Below, piece by piece: positions 45,530-54,274 of a stretch of DNA of 64,000 nt; position 1 is the first letter of the stretch, and every line of letters starts with the position of its first letter. The stretch spans positions 5,518,001 through 5,582,000 of the forward strand of contig NZ_CP019510.1 of NCBI RefSeq assembly GCF_002002885.1, in the 5' to 3' direction. Source of the DNA: Janthinobacterium sp. LM6. GTDB taxonomy: Bacteria; Pseudomonadota; Gammaproteobacteria; Burkholderiales; Burkholderiaceae_D. A model generated the notes under the pieces. That model made no database searches, had not been told where the DNA came from, and worked only from the letters and a program-made list of their open reading frames with translations. The position numbers were made by a program, and so were the translations under genes.

Positions 45530-46993
45530 CTACAGGCTGCGCAGCGCCCCTTCCAGCTGCGGATAGCGGAAGCTGAATCCCTCGTCCAGCAGCCGGCGCG
45601 GCGCGACCCGCTGGCCTTCCACCAGCAAGTCGGCCTGCTCGCCCAGCAAGGCGCGCATGACGAAGGCTGGGGTGGGCATGACGCTGGGGCGGTGCAGCAC
45701 GGCGCCCGCCACCTGGGCAAAATGGCGCTGTTCGATCGCTTCCGGCGCGCAGATGTTATACGCGCCCTTCACCACTCCCTCTTCGCTGCGGCGCGCCAGG
45801 TGGGCGATGGCGCGGATGACGTCGCGCACGTGCACCCACGTGACCCACTGCCTGCCGCTGCCCAGCGGGCCGCCCGCGCCGAAGCGGACTGGCAGCAGCA
45901 TCTGCGGCAGCGAACCCTGGTGGCCGAAGACGAGGCCGAAACGCATGCAGCCCACTTGCACGCCATGCTGCTCCGCCTGGCGCGCCGCCGCTTCCCATTC
46001 CTGGCACAGCTGCGACATGAAGATGGCTTGCGGCGCGCTCTCCTCCGTCAATTCCGCCACGTCGCCCTGCGGCTGCACGCCGTAATAGCCGATGGCCGAT
46101 GCCGACAGCAGCACGCGCGGCTTGTGCTGCGCGCGGGCGATCCACGCCACCAGTTCCTGCGTCAGCGCCACCCGGCTGCGGCGCAGGGCCGCCTTGCGCG
46201 CTGGCGTCCAGCGCTTGCCGACGATGCGCGCGCCGGCCAGGTTGACCACCATGTCGATGCGCTGCGCATCCGACAATGCGTCCAGCGAGTCGATGCAGCG
46301 CACCTGGCCGTCGAAGGTCCACGCGGCCTGCTTCGGCTGGCGCGTCAGCACCGTCACCGCATGGCCGTCGGCCAGCAAGGCGCTGACCAGTTGCTGGCCG
46401 ATGAAACCGGTGGCGCCCGTCACCAGCACCGATTGCGGCGCGGCGGCAAAGCGCAGGCGCTCCTCTTGCTCTTGCTGCTCCTGCACCTTGCGCCGTCCCA
46501 GCTGCCACACGGCGTACGCGTCGCGCAGGCCGGACAAGCCCACGCCCACGCCGCACAGGGCGAGGAAGACGCTGAGCCAGCCATACGGCTGCCACACGAG
46601 GGCCGTCGGCAAGCTGGCCCACTCGCTGCTGTTCAAGGCCAGCAGGGCGATGAAGGCGCCCGCGTTAATCGCCAGCACCGTGTGCGTCACCCGCTCCGTG
46701 GCTGGCAAGAGGCGGGTTTGATCTTCCACAACGAAGTCCCACAGTGTCAGCACGATTTCCACGCCAAACACGATGACCAGCACCCAGGCCCAGGCGCCAT
46801 GCCACTCCCAGGCTGCCAGGCCCACGAAGAGCAGGCTGTAGATCAGGGCGCGCGTCGCATGGATGGTCAATTCGAGGCGCGCTGACGCCTTTTGCGGCAG
46901 CGCCTCCGTGATTTCATGGTGGTAGATGGTGTCGAAGGCGCCCAGGCAGCCTTGCGCCGCCATCAGTTGCAGGGCCAGCAGATGCGTATTCAT
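45530..46993 (-). CDS. TIGR01777 epimerase with N-terminal membrane domain
   Basis: 487 residues from ATG 46993 (AAGGAAACACC upstream). Residues 1-200 form a membrane domain of about five helices with a His-rich start (YHHEITEALPQ), as in DoxX/DUF-type extensions. Residues 215-487 are an SDR39U1/YfcH-type epimerase: GATGFIGQQLV, VNLAGARIVGKRW, SASAIGYYG, WVHVRDVIRAI and YNICAPE, with the C-terminal DUF1731-type tail. The start overlaps the DUF4166 gene by 4 bp. Function unknown; DUF4166 and this membrane-bound form recur together. Confidence 0.85.
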   Translation of the reverse strand: MNTHLLALQLMAAQGCLGAFDTIYHHEITEALPQKASARLELTIHATRALIYSLLFVGLAAWEWHGAWAWVLVIVFGVEIVLTLWDFVVEDQTRLLPATERVTHTVLAINAGAFIALLALNSSEWASLPTALVWQPYGWLSVFLALCGVGVGLSGLRDAYAVWQLGRRKVQEQQEQEERLRFAAAPQSVLVTGATGFIGQQLVSALLADGHAVTVLTRQPKQAAWTFDGQVRCIDSLDALSDAQRIDMVVNLAGARIVGKRWTPARKAALRRSRVALTQELVAWIARAQHKPRVLLSASAIGYYGVQPQGDVAELTEESAPQAIFMSQLCQEWEAAARQAEQHGVQVGCMRFGLVFGHQGSLPQMLLPVRFGAGGPLGSGRQWVTWVHVRDVIRAIAHLARRSEEGVVKGAYNICAPEAIEQRHFAQVAGAVLHRPSVMPTPAFVMRALLGEQADLLVEGQRVAPRRLLDEGFSFRYPQLEGALRSL

Positions 46994-47631
46994 GGTGTTT
47001 CCTTCATTTCTGGTGCGGCGGACTCGCGAAACACGCCGGCCTGGGTAAACGTGGTGCCGAACAGCGCGTGGCGGATCTCGATGCGGATGTTGAACTGCTG
47101 CGGCGTGTCGTTGCGGTGGCACAGATAGGTCTTGCCGGGCGTGAGTACGCCGGGCAGCGGCATGCGCCAGCCGAACAGGTCCCAAAAATAGCCGTCGCTG
47201 GTGAAGTGCAGATTGCCATCCTCGACGTGCAGGACGAGCTTCATGCCCAGGCCCATGCCCACGTATTCGAGCACTTCGCCTTTCTCGCTTTCGGCCATGT
47301 AGGACGTGAAGCGGATCGGCGCGCGCCCGTGCAGGCGGTAGGTGCGCTGCTTGAAGATGAAGGGGCAGCCGGGGCGCGAATAGACTTCGATATCCACGGG
47401 GAAGTCGTGGTCGTCATACGGGATCAGCGCGCCGTCGATGAAGGGGCGCGTGAGCCAGCCCAGCACCTTGCCCAGGCGCGAACTCGTGAGTTCACTGAGT
47501 TCGCCCCGGTAATACAGGGGCTGGCCCGGCGCGGGATTTTTCTCGAAGCGGCGGCGGATGTCCGGGTGCAGCGTCAGCCACCGCTCGCCCATGACCTTCC
47601 TGAACAGTTCTCCTTCCGAGGGGCCGTTCAT
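46990..47631 (-). CDS. DUF4166 protein
   Basis: 213 residues, soluble, beta-rich. The start MNGPSEGELFRKVMGERW and later RPGCPFIFKQRTYRL, GEVLEYVGMGLGMKL and DGYFWDLFGWRMPLP match DUF4166, an uncharacterised domain often adjacent or fused to TIGR01777-type dehydrogenases. It overlaps both neighbours by 4 bp, so GbsR, DUF4166 and the epimerase form one transcript. Confidence 0.85.
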   Translation of the reverse strand: MNGPSEGELFRKVMGERWLTLHPDIRRRFEKNPAPGQPLYYRGELSELTSSRLGKVLGWLTRPFIDGALIPYDDHDFPVDIEVYSRPGCPFIFKQRTYRLHGRAPIRFTSYMAESEKGEVLEYVGMGLGMKLVLHVEDGNLHFTSDGYFWDLFGWRMPLPGVLTPGKTYLCHRNDTPQQFNIRIEIRHALFGTTFTQAGVFRESAAPEMKETP

Positions 47632-48182
47632 GATTTCTCGCGCTTGCCCGGCTTGTCTTCCGGGCTGAGGAACTTGGCCACCTTGCCGCCCATGGCCAGC
47701 ATGCGCTGCAAGGTCGCCGGCGGCAGGTTTTTATAGTCGCTGTAGGTGGCGCTGAGCATTTCCAGGAAGGCCAGCACTTCGCCCATGCGCGCCAGCGTCT
47801 CCGGCGGTATCGCCGCATCGTGCTCGCCCTCGATCGCGCACTCGCGCAGCACCGTCAGAGTGGGGTCGATCTCGCGCCGCTTGCGCTCTTCCATGATGAC
47901 GCGAAAGATTTCCCATACATCCTGCAGGGCAACGAAATGGTCGCGCCGGTCCCCCATCACGTGCGTGATGCGCGCCAGGCCCCAGCTTTGCAATTCCTTC
48001 AGGCTGTTGCTGACGTTCGAGCGGGCCACGTTCAGGCTGGCCGCGATGTCTTCCGCCGTCAGCGGTTCATTCGCCAGGAACAGCAGCGCATGGATTTGCG
48101 CCACCGTGCGGTTGACGCCCCAGCGGGTGCCCATCTCGCCCCAGTGGAGAATGTATTTCTGCGTCGTCGGACTCAATTCCAT
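47628..48182 (-). CDS. GbsR/MarR-family transcriptional regulator
   Basis: 184 residues. The winged helix (LTAEDIAASLNVARSNVSNSL, then GLARITHVMGDRRDHFVAL) and the N-terminal MGTRWGVNRTVAQIHALLF belong to the GbsR type, choline or osmolyte-related repressors in Bacillus but broader in proteobacteria. A palindrome in the promoter gap (48194-48213) is a likely operator. First gene of the run toward eutBC. Confidence 0.88.
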   Translation of the reverse strand: MELSPTTQKYILHWGEMGTRWGVNRTVAQIHALLFLANEPLTAEDIAASLNVARSNVSNSLKELQSWGLARITHVMGDRRDHFVALQDVWEIFRVIMEERKRREIDPTLTVLRECAIEGEHDAAIPPETLARMGEVLAFLEMLSATYSDYKNLPPATLQRMLAMGGKVAKFLSPEDKPGKREKS

Positions 48183-48193
48183 GATTTTCTCTT

Positions 48194-48213
48194 ATTTCTG
48201 TCGTTACAGAAAT
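48194..48213. promoter_or_regulatory. Candidate operator of the GbsR-type regulator
   Basis: ATTTCTGT-CGTT-ACAGAAAT, perfect 8-bp arms, 12 bp upstream of the regulator start, in a 67-bp gap after the desaturase operon. Size and placement suit a MarR-type dimer and imply autoregulation. Confidence 0.6.
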
Positions 48214-48249
48214 GTAAGACAGAAGAGAAATCCAGTCAAGCGCGATTCG

Positions 48250-49368
48250 TCAGGACTGTGCGGGCGGCTGGCCCATGGCGCGCAGGAATTGCTGCTGCGA
48301 AGCGTGCAGCTGGCCGTAACCGAGTTCGCGGTACACGAGACCGTGGCGCGGCGCCAGCTCGGCCAGGATGCGCGCCAGCGCCGGGTAGTGGCGGTGGTTC
48401 CAGGTGGGGAACAGGTGGTGCGTCAGGTGCAGATTCAAGCCGCCCAGCCAGTAACCGAGCCAGCGCAAGGCGCGCGGCTGCGGCGTCCAGTCGCAAGCCG
48501 TATAAAACGTGTGCTGGTACCAGTCGTGCGGCAGCGTACCGTCCGCGCCCGGCTGGAAAAACTCGACTTCGGCCCAGTGCGTACCGAGGATCAGCGCCAC
48601 CAGCGCGCACGAGGCGATCATCTGGCCCACGAAATACGCGCCCAGCACCACGCCCCAGCCGATGCCGTGCTGCTGCAGCACCCACATGGGCAGCGCCAGC
48701 ACCAGCGCCACATGGCCCAGCTTCCAGCCCAGGAAAGACAGCCAGCCGCGCCAGCCCTGCAGGCGGCTGTGCGCGGCCACGGGGGTCTTGCCGAAGCGGT
48801 CCAGCCAGTCGCCATACCAGTTCAGATAAGGCAGCGACAGGGCCGCCACCACGGGCCAGTACAGGTATTGATAACGGTACTGGGGCGACCAGCGTTGGTA
48901 CGGCGTCTGGCGCAGGAAGGGATTCGGCTCCGTGTCGAGGTCATAGCCTTCCACGTTGGCATACGTGTGATGGAAATGCACGTGGCGGATGGTCCAGAAA
49001 TCCGTGTCCACGCCCACGGGCAAGCCCACCAGGCGGATCAGCACGCGGTTCCAGGCTCCCTGGCGGAAGACGGCGCTGTGGGCCGCATCGTGCAGGGTAT
49101 TCATGGCCAAGGTCATGGCCGCGACCAGGCAAGCCACGTAGCTGGCGACAAACGGCCAGGTGCTTTCAGCGCGCAGCGCCAGCGCATACAGCCCCGCCGT
49201 CAGCGCGGCGAGGAACACGGTTTTCGCATGCAGGCGCGCGTCGCCGAAGCGGTGTTTTCCTTCGTCAGCCAGGTAAGCGTCGGCGCGGGCGCGCAATTCG
49301 CGGCGGAAGGCGGAATCGCGTGCGGGCTGGAAGCGCAGCGGCGGCAGGGAAGGTACAGGCGGCGTCAC
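48250..49368 (-). CDS. Membrane fatty acid desaturase
   Basis: 372 residues from GTG 49368 (GTGA overlap with the upstream stop). Four hydrophobic segments and the three histidine boxes of the desaturase family: HDAAH, HVHFHHTYANVEG and HLTHHLFPTWNHR. The WNH-type third box and no N-terminal cytochrome b5 suggest a front-end-like or acyl-CoA/lipid desaturase using an external electron donor. Last gene of a seven-gene operon. Confidence 0.9.
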   Translation of the reverse strand: MTPPVPSLPPLRFQPARDSAFRRELRARADAYLADEGKHRFGDARLHAKTVFLAALTAGLYALALRAESTWPFVASYVACLVAAMTLAMNTLHDAAHSAVFRQGAWNRVLIRLVGLPVGVDTDFWTIRHVHFHHTYANVEGYDLDTEPNPFLRQTPYQRWSPQYRYQYLYWPVVAALSLPYLNWYGDWLDRFGKTPVAAHSRLQGWRGWLSFLGWKLGHVALVLALPMWVLQQHGIGWGVVLGAYFVGQMIASCALVALILGTHWAEVEFFQPGADGTLPHDWYQHTFYTACDWTPQPRALRWLGYWLGGLNLHLTHHLFPTWNHRHYPALARILAELAPRHGLVYRELGYGQLHASQQQFLRAMGQPPAQS

Positions 49369-50480
49369 GCGCGCGTCCCCGCCGCTGCCGGCCACCACAG
49401 GCGGCGCGCGCCGTCGAGGCCATGCGCCAGCAGCGCGGCCAGGAAAACCATGCCCCACGCATCGCGCGCGCCATACCAGCCCAGGTACAGGGCCGGCATG
49501 GCCAGGGCGATGGCGACCCAGGCGACGGCGCCCCAGCGCCGCGCATCCGACAGGCCGCCCAGCGCCAGCGTGCCGCCAAAAATCAGCGCGAACAGGATCG
49601 CTTGCTGCGCGCCGGCCAGCAGCGCTTCATGGTTGACGTAATAAATCACCAGGCCAAACAGGATTACGCCGCCGATGCCGATGAACAGCTCGGGCACGTG
49701 GAAAGTGCCGCGCGACTGCCAGTGGGGGAAGCGCGCGCGCAGCCATTTGAAGAGTTTGCCATTGCTGGCCAACAGCGGGTTGTGCGTGGGTGTCATGCCC
49801 TTCACGCCATAGCGCATTTCCACGCCCTCGAGTTCGGGCTGGAAGCTGCCGAACAGTTTGTCCCAGATCAACAGCGTGCCGCCGAAATTGCGGTTGATAT
49901 AACGTTTATCGGTGCCGTGGTGCACGCGGTGGTGCGACGGCGTGACCATGAAGCTATCGAGGATGCCGGACTTGTTCACCAGCGCGTTGTGGTTGTAGAA
50001 CTGCACCGTGTAATGCAGGGACGAGACGACGAGGAAGATTTCCAGCGGCACGCCCAGCACGGCCAGGATGGCGATGAAGGGAAAATTCGTCAGCGACGAA
50101 TACCAGGAATTGCGCACGCCCAGCGACAGGTTGAAATGCTCGCCCTGGTGGTGCACCACGTGCACGGCCCACAGCAGCGGGATTTTATGGTGCAGCCGGT
50201 GCATCCAGTAAAAGCACAAATCCCAGGCAAAGAAGGCGAAGACCCATTGCGCCGCCACGGGCCACTGGTCGACGAGGTGCAGGTTCGCATGGCGCAGCAG
50301 CAGGGCGAAGGCCGCCACCTCCACGCCGCGGAACACCCACATCAATATGTGCCCGGAATTGAGGTTGAAGATCACGTCCTTCCACGGCACGGGCGTCTTG
50401 CGTACCCATTTCAGGATCAGCAGTTCGGCCAGCACGAAGGCCAGCATGACAAGGAAAGAGAGGGCGAAGGGATTCATCAT
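49365..50480 (-). CDS. Sterol-desaturase/fatty acid hydroxylase superfamily protein
   Basis: 371 residues with N-terminal membrane helices and the hydroxylase histidine boxes: HRLHHKIPLLWAVHVVHHQ, then TPSHHRVHHGTDKRYINRN and FGGTLLIWDKLFGSF. The C-terminal 120 residues add further membrane helices, as in bacterial alkylglycerol-monooxygenase-like members. It would hydroxylate or desaturate a lipid chain. It begins inside the stop of the PAP2 gene (ATGA). Confidence 0.88.
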   Translation of the reverse strand: MMNPFALSFLVMLAFVLAELLILKWVRKTPVPWKDVIFNLNSGHILMWVFRGVEVAAFALLLRHANLHLVDQWPVAAQWVFAFFAWDLCFYWMHRLHHKIPLLWAVHVVHHQGEHFNLSLGVRNSWYSSLTNFPFIAILAVLGVPLEIFLVVSSLHYTVQFYNHNALVNKSGILDSFMVTPSHHRVHHGTDKRYINRNFGGTLLIWDKLFGSFQPELEGVEMRYGVKGMTPTHNPLLASNGKLFKWLRARFPHWQSRGTFHVPELFIGIGGVILFGLVIYYVNHEALLAGAQQAILFALIFGGTLALGGLSDARRWGAVAWVAIALAMPALYLGWYGARDAWGMVFLAALLAHGLDGARRLWWPAAAGTRA

Positions 50481-51115
50481 GATGCGGTTTCAGTAGAAAT
50501 GGCGCGGCGCGCAGCCCAGAATACCTGCATTTTCGCCAGCATGCCGCCAGCGATGCCGACCAACAGGCCGGCGGCCAGGTCGATGCTCACGTGCCGGCGC
50601 AGCGCGATGATGGCGTAGCAGATGGCCACGCCCAGCACCACGGCCAGCGCGGAGCGCAGCAGGTGGCGCCTGCCGCACAAGGCCCACACGCACAGCAAGG
50701 TCAGGGCGCCATGCAGCGAGGGCAGGCAGTTTTGCGTGGAGTCCGCCGCCTGCAGCAGGCGCAGCGCCTGCGTGCTCCAGGCATGACCGTCACCCACGGG
50801 CGGATACGCGAGCGTGGTCGGGTACAGCAGGAAGACCACGCCGCAAGCCAGCGCGGAAAGCGCCATGGCGCGCGCCAGCCAACGTACCTTCGCCGCATCG
50901 GCCGCCAGGTAGGCGTACGGAATCAGGATGAAGAAGGACAGGTACAGCCAGATGGCGGCATCCGTGTAGGGGATGGCGCGGTCGATGGCCGTTTCCGGCA
51001 GCAGCGCCCCCTGCCCTTGCAGCAGGTCGCTGGAAAAATACACGAGGCCGACGCTGCCCCAGCCGGCCAGCAAATGCAGCAGGCGGCCGCGTACGGTCAT
51101 GGATGAATGGTTCAT
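50477..51115 (-). CDS. PAP2-superfamily phosphatase / lipid phosphotransferase
   Basis: 212 residues, about six transmembrane helices. The PAP2 signatures are CLPSLHGAL and ALRRHVSIDLAAG. A clear K-x6-RP first motif is not visible, which recalls the Aur1/Ipt1-type inositol phosphotransferase group. Likely acts on a lipid phosphate at the inner membrane. It overlaps the ligase-like gene by 4 bp. Confidence 0.85.
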   Translation of the reverse strand: MNHSSMTVRGRLLHLLAGWGSVGLVYFSSDLLQGQGALLPETAIDRAIPYTDAAIWLYLSFFILIPYAYLAADAAKVRWLARAMALSALACGVVFLLYPTTLAYPPVGDGHAWSTQALRLLQAADSTQNCLPSLHGALTLLCVWALCGRRHLLRSALAVVLGVAICYAIIALRRHVSIDLAAGLLVGIAGGMLAKMQVFWAARRAISTETAS

Positions 51116-52407
51116 GCGGAAGCAAGGCGCCGGATGCGGCGCCGTTTCATGGTGGGGTCAAAGGGAGGCAGTTCGCTGCTCGTCGTCCAGGCCAGGGCGT
51201 CGACGGACACGCCCAGGCCCCGCAGCACCGCCGCCAGGTGTTCGCGCAAGGCGGCCAGGCCCGCGTCGTCCAGGGCCGCGTGCAGCTGCAGGGCAGATTC
51301 GCCTTGCTGCAGCAGGCGGTAATCGGCGTCCGGCGGCAAGGCTTGCGCGAACGCGCGCGTCAACACGTCGGCGAACACGGCGACGGGGGCGCCGCCGCGT
51401 GCAGAGGGAAGCAGCAGCATGTCGTCGCAGCGCCCTTCGATGCCGTCGATGGCGCGCGTGGCGCGGCCGCACGGGCATGGCGTGGCGCGCGCGAGCAGGA
51501 TGTCGTCGAGGCGGTAGCGCACGATGGGCTGCGTGATGCGCGTGAAGTCCGTAATCACGGGCACAAAACGACGTTCTTCCCCATCGAGCCACTGCGGCTC
51601 GATGTGCACGTATTCCTCGTTCAAATGCAGCACGCCATGCTCGCAGCTGCTGGCGAGGAAACCCTCGGTGGCCTGGTAGATTTCATGCACAGCGCCAAAC
51701 GCCTGCACGATCAGCGCGCGGTCCTGCGCCTCCAGCACCTCGGCCACCGAGATGACTTTTTTCGGCGCCAGCGCCAGGCTGCCGTCGATGACGCGCAAGG
51801 CCAGCTGGCGCAGCACCTGGGCCGGTGCGACGATGACGGAAGGTTGATATTGCGCAAGCCGCGCGCACAGGCTGTCGAACGGTTCGAACAAATCGTAGAA
51901 GGCAAAGGTCAGCCACGGCGAGCGCACGGCCGTGTACAGATTGCTGTTCGCGCGCAGGAACAGCGCCACTTTTTCGCCGGAAAACAGGCCGTCGGGCAGC
52001 GCCTTGGCCAGCATCACGCCCGCCCATTGCGCCTTTTCGCGGGGGCTGACGGTAAACACGGCGCGCCGCGACGAGGTGCCCGACGACAGGCCCACGGTGA
52101 TATCGCCCACGGCGGGGGTAAAATCGCGGCTATGCTCGGCCGCCATGGCCGCGTCCATCGCCTGCGCCAGCGTGATGCCTTCCGTGTTCATGGCGTCGAA
52201 ATGTTCGAGCATCAGCGCCTTGTTCATGGTCGGCCACTGCGCCAGGGGCAGATCGCGGAACGGCGCAAAGTAGCTGCTGCGCGCGCACAGCACCTCGGTG
52301 AAGCGCGCCAGCTGCTTGCGCTGGTAGGCGTCCAGCTGCGCGCGGTCAGCAAAATGCAGGCGGCGCGTGCGCCAGTACGACAGCAACAGCCAGACAATAC
52401 GCTTCAC
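51112..52407 (-). CDS. F390-synthetase-like / PaaK-related adenylate-forming protein
   Basis: 431 residues. The architecture is of the phenylacetate-CoA ligase/coenzyme F390 synthetase group: P-loop-like GLSSGTSSRRAVFTVS, VIVAPAQVLRQLA, then EIYQATEGFLASSCEHG, ITQPIVRYRLDDILL, CPCGRATRAIDGIEGR and a C-terminal swivel domain. It may activate a fatty or keto acid as acyl-AMP, the OleC-like role in this operon, but similarity to F390 synthetase does not fix the substrate. It overlaps both neighbours by 4 bp. Confidence 0.82.
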   Translation of the reverse strand: MKRIVWLLLSYWRTRRLHFADRAQLDAYQRKQLARFTEVLCARSSYFAPFRDLPLAQWPTMNKALMLEHFDAMNTEGITLAQAMDAAMAAEHSRDFTPAVGDITVGLSSGTSSRRAVFTVSPREKAQWAGVMLAKALPDGLFSGEKVALFLRANSNLYTAVRSPWLTFAFYDLFEPFDSLCARLAQYQPSVIVAPAQVLRQLALRVIDGSLALAPKKVISVAEVLEAQDRALIVQAFGAVHEIYQATEGFLASSCEHGVLHLNEEYVHIEPQWLDGEERRFVPVITDFTRITQPIVRYRLDDILLARATPCPCGRATRAIDGIEGRCDDMLLLPSARGGAPVAVFADVLTRAFAQALPPDADYRLLQQGESALQLHAALDDAGLAALREHLAAVLRGLGVSVDALAWTTSSELPPFDPTMKRRRIRRLASA

Positions 52408-53234
52408 GGGCGGCCCGCCACTGGCAAATAATCGTTGGTGTCTTCATGCGTGATGCGGATCTGCGCATTGCCCGACCGGTGCAGCTGGTGCAGGCGGTTC
52501 AGCGTCTCATAATACGGCGCGCGCTTGTGCTGGATGAGGAACGACAGTTCGGACGGCCCGCGCAGCTGCTGGAAGCTTTCCGGCACCCAGGCCGCGTCCG
52601 ACGCCAGCAGGGTCCAGCCGCCGTCCTGCAGCACGAAGGCGCCCAGATGGCCGATGGCGTGGCCGGGCAGGTCGACGATGTAGATTTCTCCCGTGCCGCT
52701 GACGTCGCGCCCGTGCGTGAACGGCAGCAAGGCGGCCGGCAAAGCCGTCTCGGGCACGCTTTCGACGAAATCCAGGCGGTCGGCTATGTCGTTTGGCAGC
52801 AGCTCGGGCACGAAGGCCTGGCGCACGGCGGCCACGCCGGACAGTCCCCGCACGGCGTCCCAGCCCGTTTTCGAGGCCATCAGCCGCGCGCCGGGAAAGT
52901 CGCGCAGGCCGGCGATATGGTCGGCGTGGAAGTGCGACAGCAGCAGGGTATGGATGTCGCCGGGTGCCACGCCATGCGCGCGCAACTGGCCCTGCAGCGA
53001 TTCACTCTCGTCGAAGGAAATCGGCGTCACCCACGCGTACATGCGGTACACGCCCTTCGACGTGGCGGCGCGGAAGTGTTCGGCGTAACCGGTGTCCCAC
53101 AGGTACAGGCCCGCGCGCGTCGCTATCAGGTAGGCGCGCGAGGGGAAGCAGCGGCTGGCCAGCCCGCTGCCTTTCAAGACCATGCACGAAGGGTGGGTGC
53201 AGTGGCCGACGCGAAACGCGGTGATGCTAGCCAT
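52404..53234 (-). CDS. Metallo-beta-lactamase-fold hydrolase
   Basis: 276 residues, no signal peptide. The zinc-binding motif is LLSHFHADHIAGL, with later ligands in LLPFTHGRD, DLPGHAIGHLG and LLASDAAW. It resembles quorum-quenching lactonase/AttM-like members and could open a lactone or thioester. In this operon it may play the part that the alpha/beta-hydrolase OleB plays in hydrocarbon synthesis. It overlaps the SDR gene by 8 bp. Confidence 0.87.
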   Translation of the reverse strand: MASITAFRVGHCTHPSCMVLKGSGLASRCFPSRAYLIATRAGLYLWDTGYAEHFRAATSKGVYRMYAWVTPISFDESESLQGQLRAHGVAPGDIHTLLLSHFHADHIAGLRDFPGARLMASKTGWDAVRGLSGVAAVRQAFVPELLPNDIADRLDFVESVPETALPAALLPFTHGRDVSGTGEIYIVDLPGHAIGHLGAFVLQDGGWTLLASDAAWVPESFQQLRGPSELSFLIQHKRAPYYETLNRLHQLHRSGNAQIRITHEDTNDYLPVAGRP

Positions 53235-54264
53235 TGCGCTCCTTGCCCACCTTGTGCGCCGCCGCTTCCTGGCGCATCCACTGCGCCGTCAGGGCGATGC
53301 CTTCCTGCAGGCTGACGATGGGACGGTAGCCGAGCACCTTGCGCGCCTTGGCGTTATCGAGCGTCATGTCGAAACTGAGCGCGCCGATGCTGTAGGGCGT
53401 GAGCGACGGTTCGCGGCGGGTAAAGCGCGAGGCGAACTGCATCAGGCGCGCGGCCAGCGCCAGCACGCGGTAAGGCACGCTGACGATCTCGAACGGCTGC
53501 TGCAGATGATCACAGAACAGGATGCGCAAGATGTCGCACAGGCGCGCCGGTTCGCCATTCGTGATGTTGAAGGCGGCGCCGGAAGTGATGGTCTTGTGCA
53601 CGGTGGCCAGCCACATCGCGTGCACGACATTGTCGACATAGGTGATGTCGATGGTGGCCGCGCCGCCGTTGGGCAGCGGCAGCTTGCCGCCGCGCTCCTG
53701 CAGCACCCGCGCCAGGCGCGGGATCAGCACCTGGTCGTGCGGTCCGAAGATGGCGCGCGGGCGCAGGATCACGCAGGTCATGCCGTGGTGGCGGTCGACG
53801 CAATCCTGCACCAGCTTTTCCGCCATCGCCTTGCTGCGCGCATACGCGTTGACGAAAGCGTCGGGGCGGAAGGTTTCCGGCACCTCGTAGCGGTTGCGGT
53901 AGTCGAAATAGATGGCCGGGGTGGAGATGTGCACGAAGCGCGCCACGTGCAGGCTGGCTGCCGCGCGCAGCAGCTGGCCCGTGGCCGTGACGTTGGCGGC
54001 GATGAAGTCGCGCTCAGCGCCCCACGGCGACGACAGCGCGGCGCAGTGCCAGACGGTGTCCATGCCGCGCACCAGTTCATCGACCTGGCGTGGCGATGCC
54101 TGTGCCAGGTCGAGCGCGACGAATTGCGCGCCCATGCGTTCCAGTTCGCGGCCCACGGCGGCGTTGCGGCCCGTGGCGCGCACTTCCACGCCCTGCGCCA
54201 GCAAGGTGCGCACGGCATTGCGCCCCAAGCCGCCCGTCGCTCCCGTGACCAGTATCCGCCTCAT
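53227..54264 (-). CDS. NAD(P)-dependent SDR, 3-beta-HSD/OleD-like
   Basis: 345 residues from ATG 54264 (AAGGTGGTGCG upstream). Extended SDR: LVTGATGGLGRNAV, VWHCAALSSPWG, catalytic VHISTPAIYFDYRNR and the active-site YARSKAMAEKL, then ILRPRAIFGPHD and ITYVDNVVHAM. These long SDRs include 3-beta-hydroxysteroid dehydrogenases and OleD, the 2-alkyl-3-ketoacyl reductase. It begins 10 bp after the KAS III gene. Confidence 0.87.
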   Translation of the reverse strand: MRRILVTGATGGLGRNAVRTLLAQGVEVRATGRNAAVGRELERMGAQFVALDLAQASPRQVDELVRGMDTVWHCAALSSPWGAERDFIAANVTATGQLLRAAASLHVARFVHISTPAIYFDYRNRYEVPETFRPDAFVNAYARSKAMAEKLVQDCVDRHHGMTCVILRPRAIFGPHDQVLIPRLARVLQERGGKLPLPNGGAATIDITYVDNVVHAMWLATVHKTITSGAAFNITNGEPARLCDILRILFCDHLQQPFEIVSVPYRVLALAARLMQFASRFTRREPSLTPYSIGALSFDMTLDNAKARKVLGYRPIVSLQEGIALTAQWMRQEAAAHKVGKERNG

Positions 54265-54274
54265 CGCACCACCT

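Noticed and set aside
47820..50618. 932-codon + strand open frame
   Set aside because: Runs antisense across several verified minus-strand genes; Pro/Arg/Ala-rich noise.
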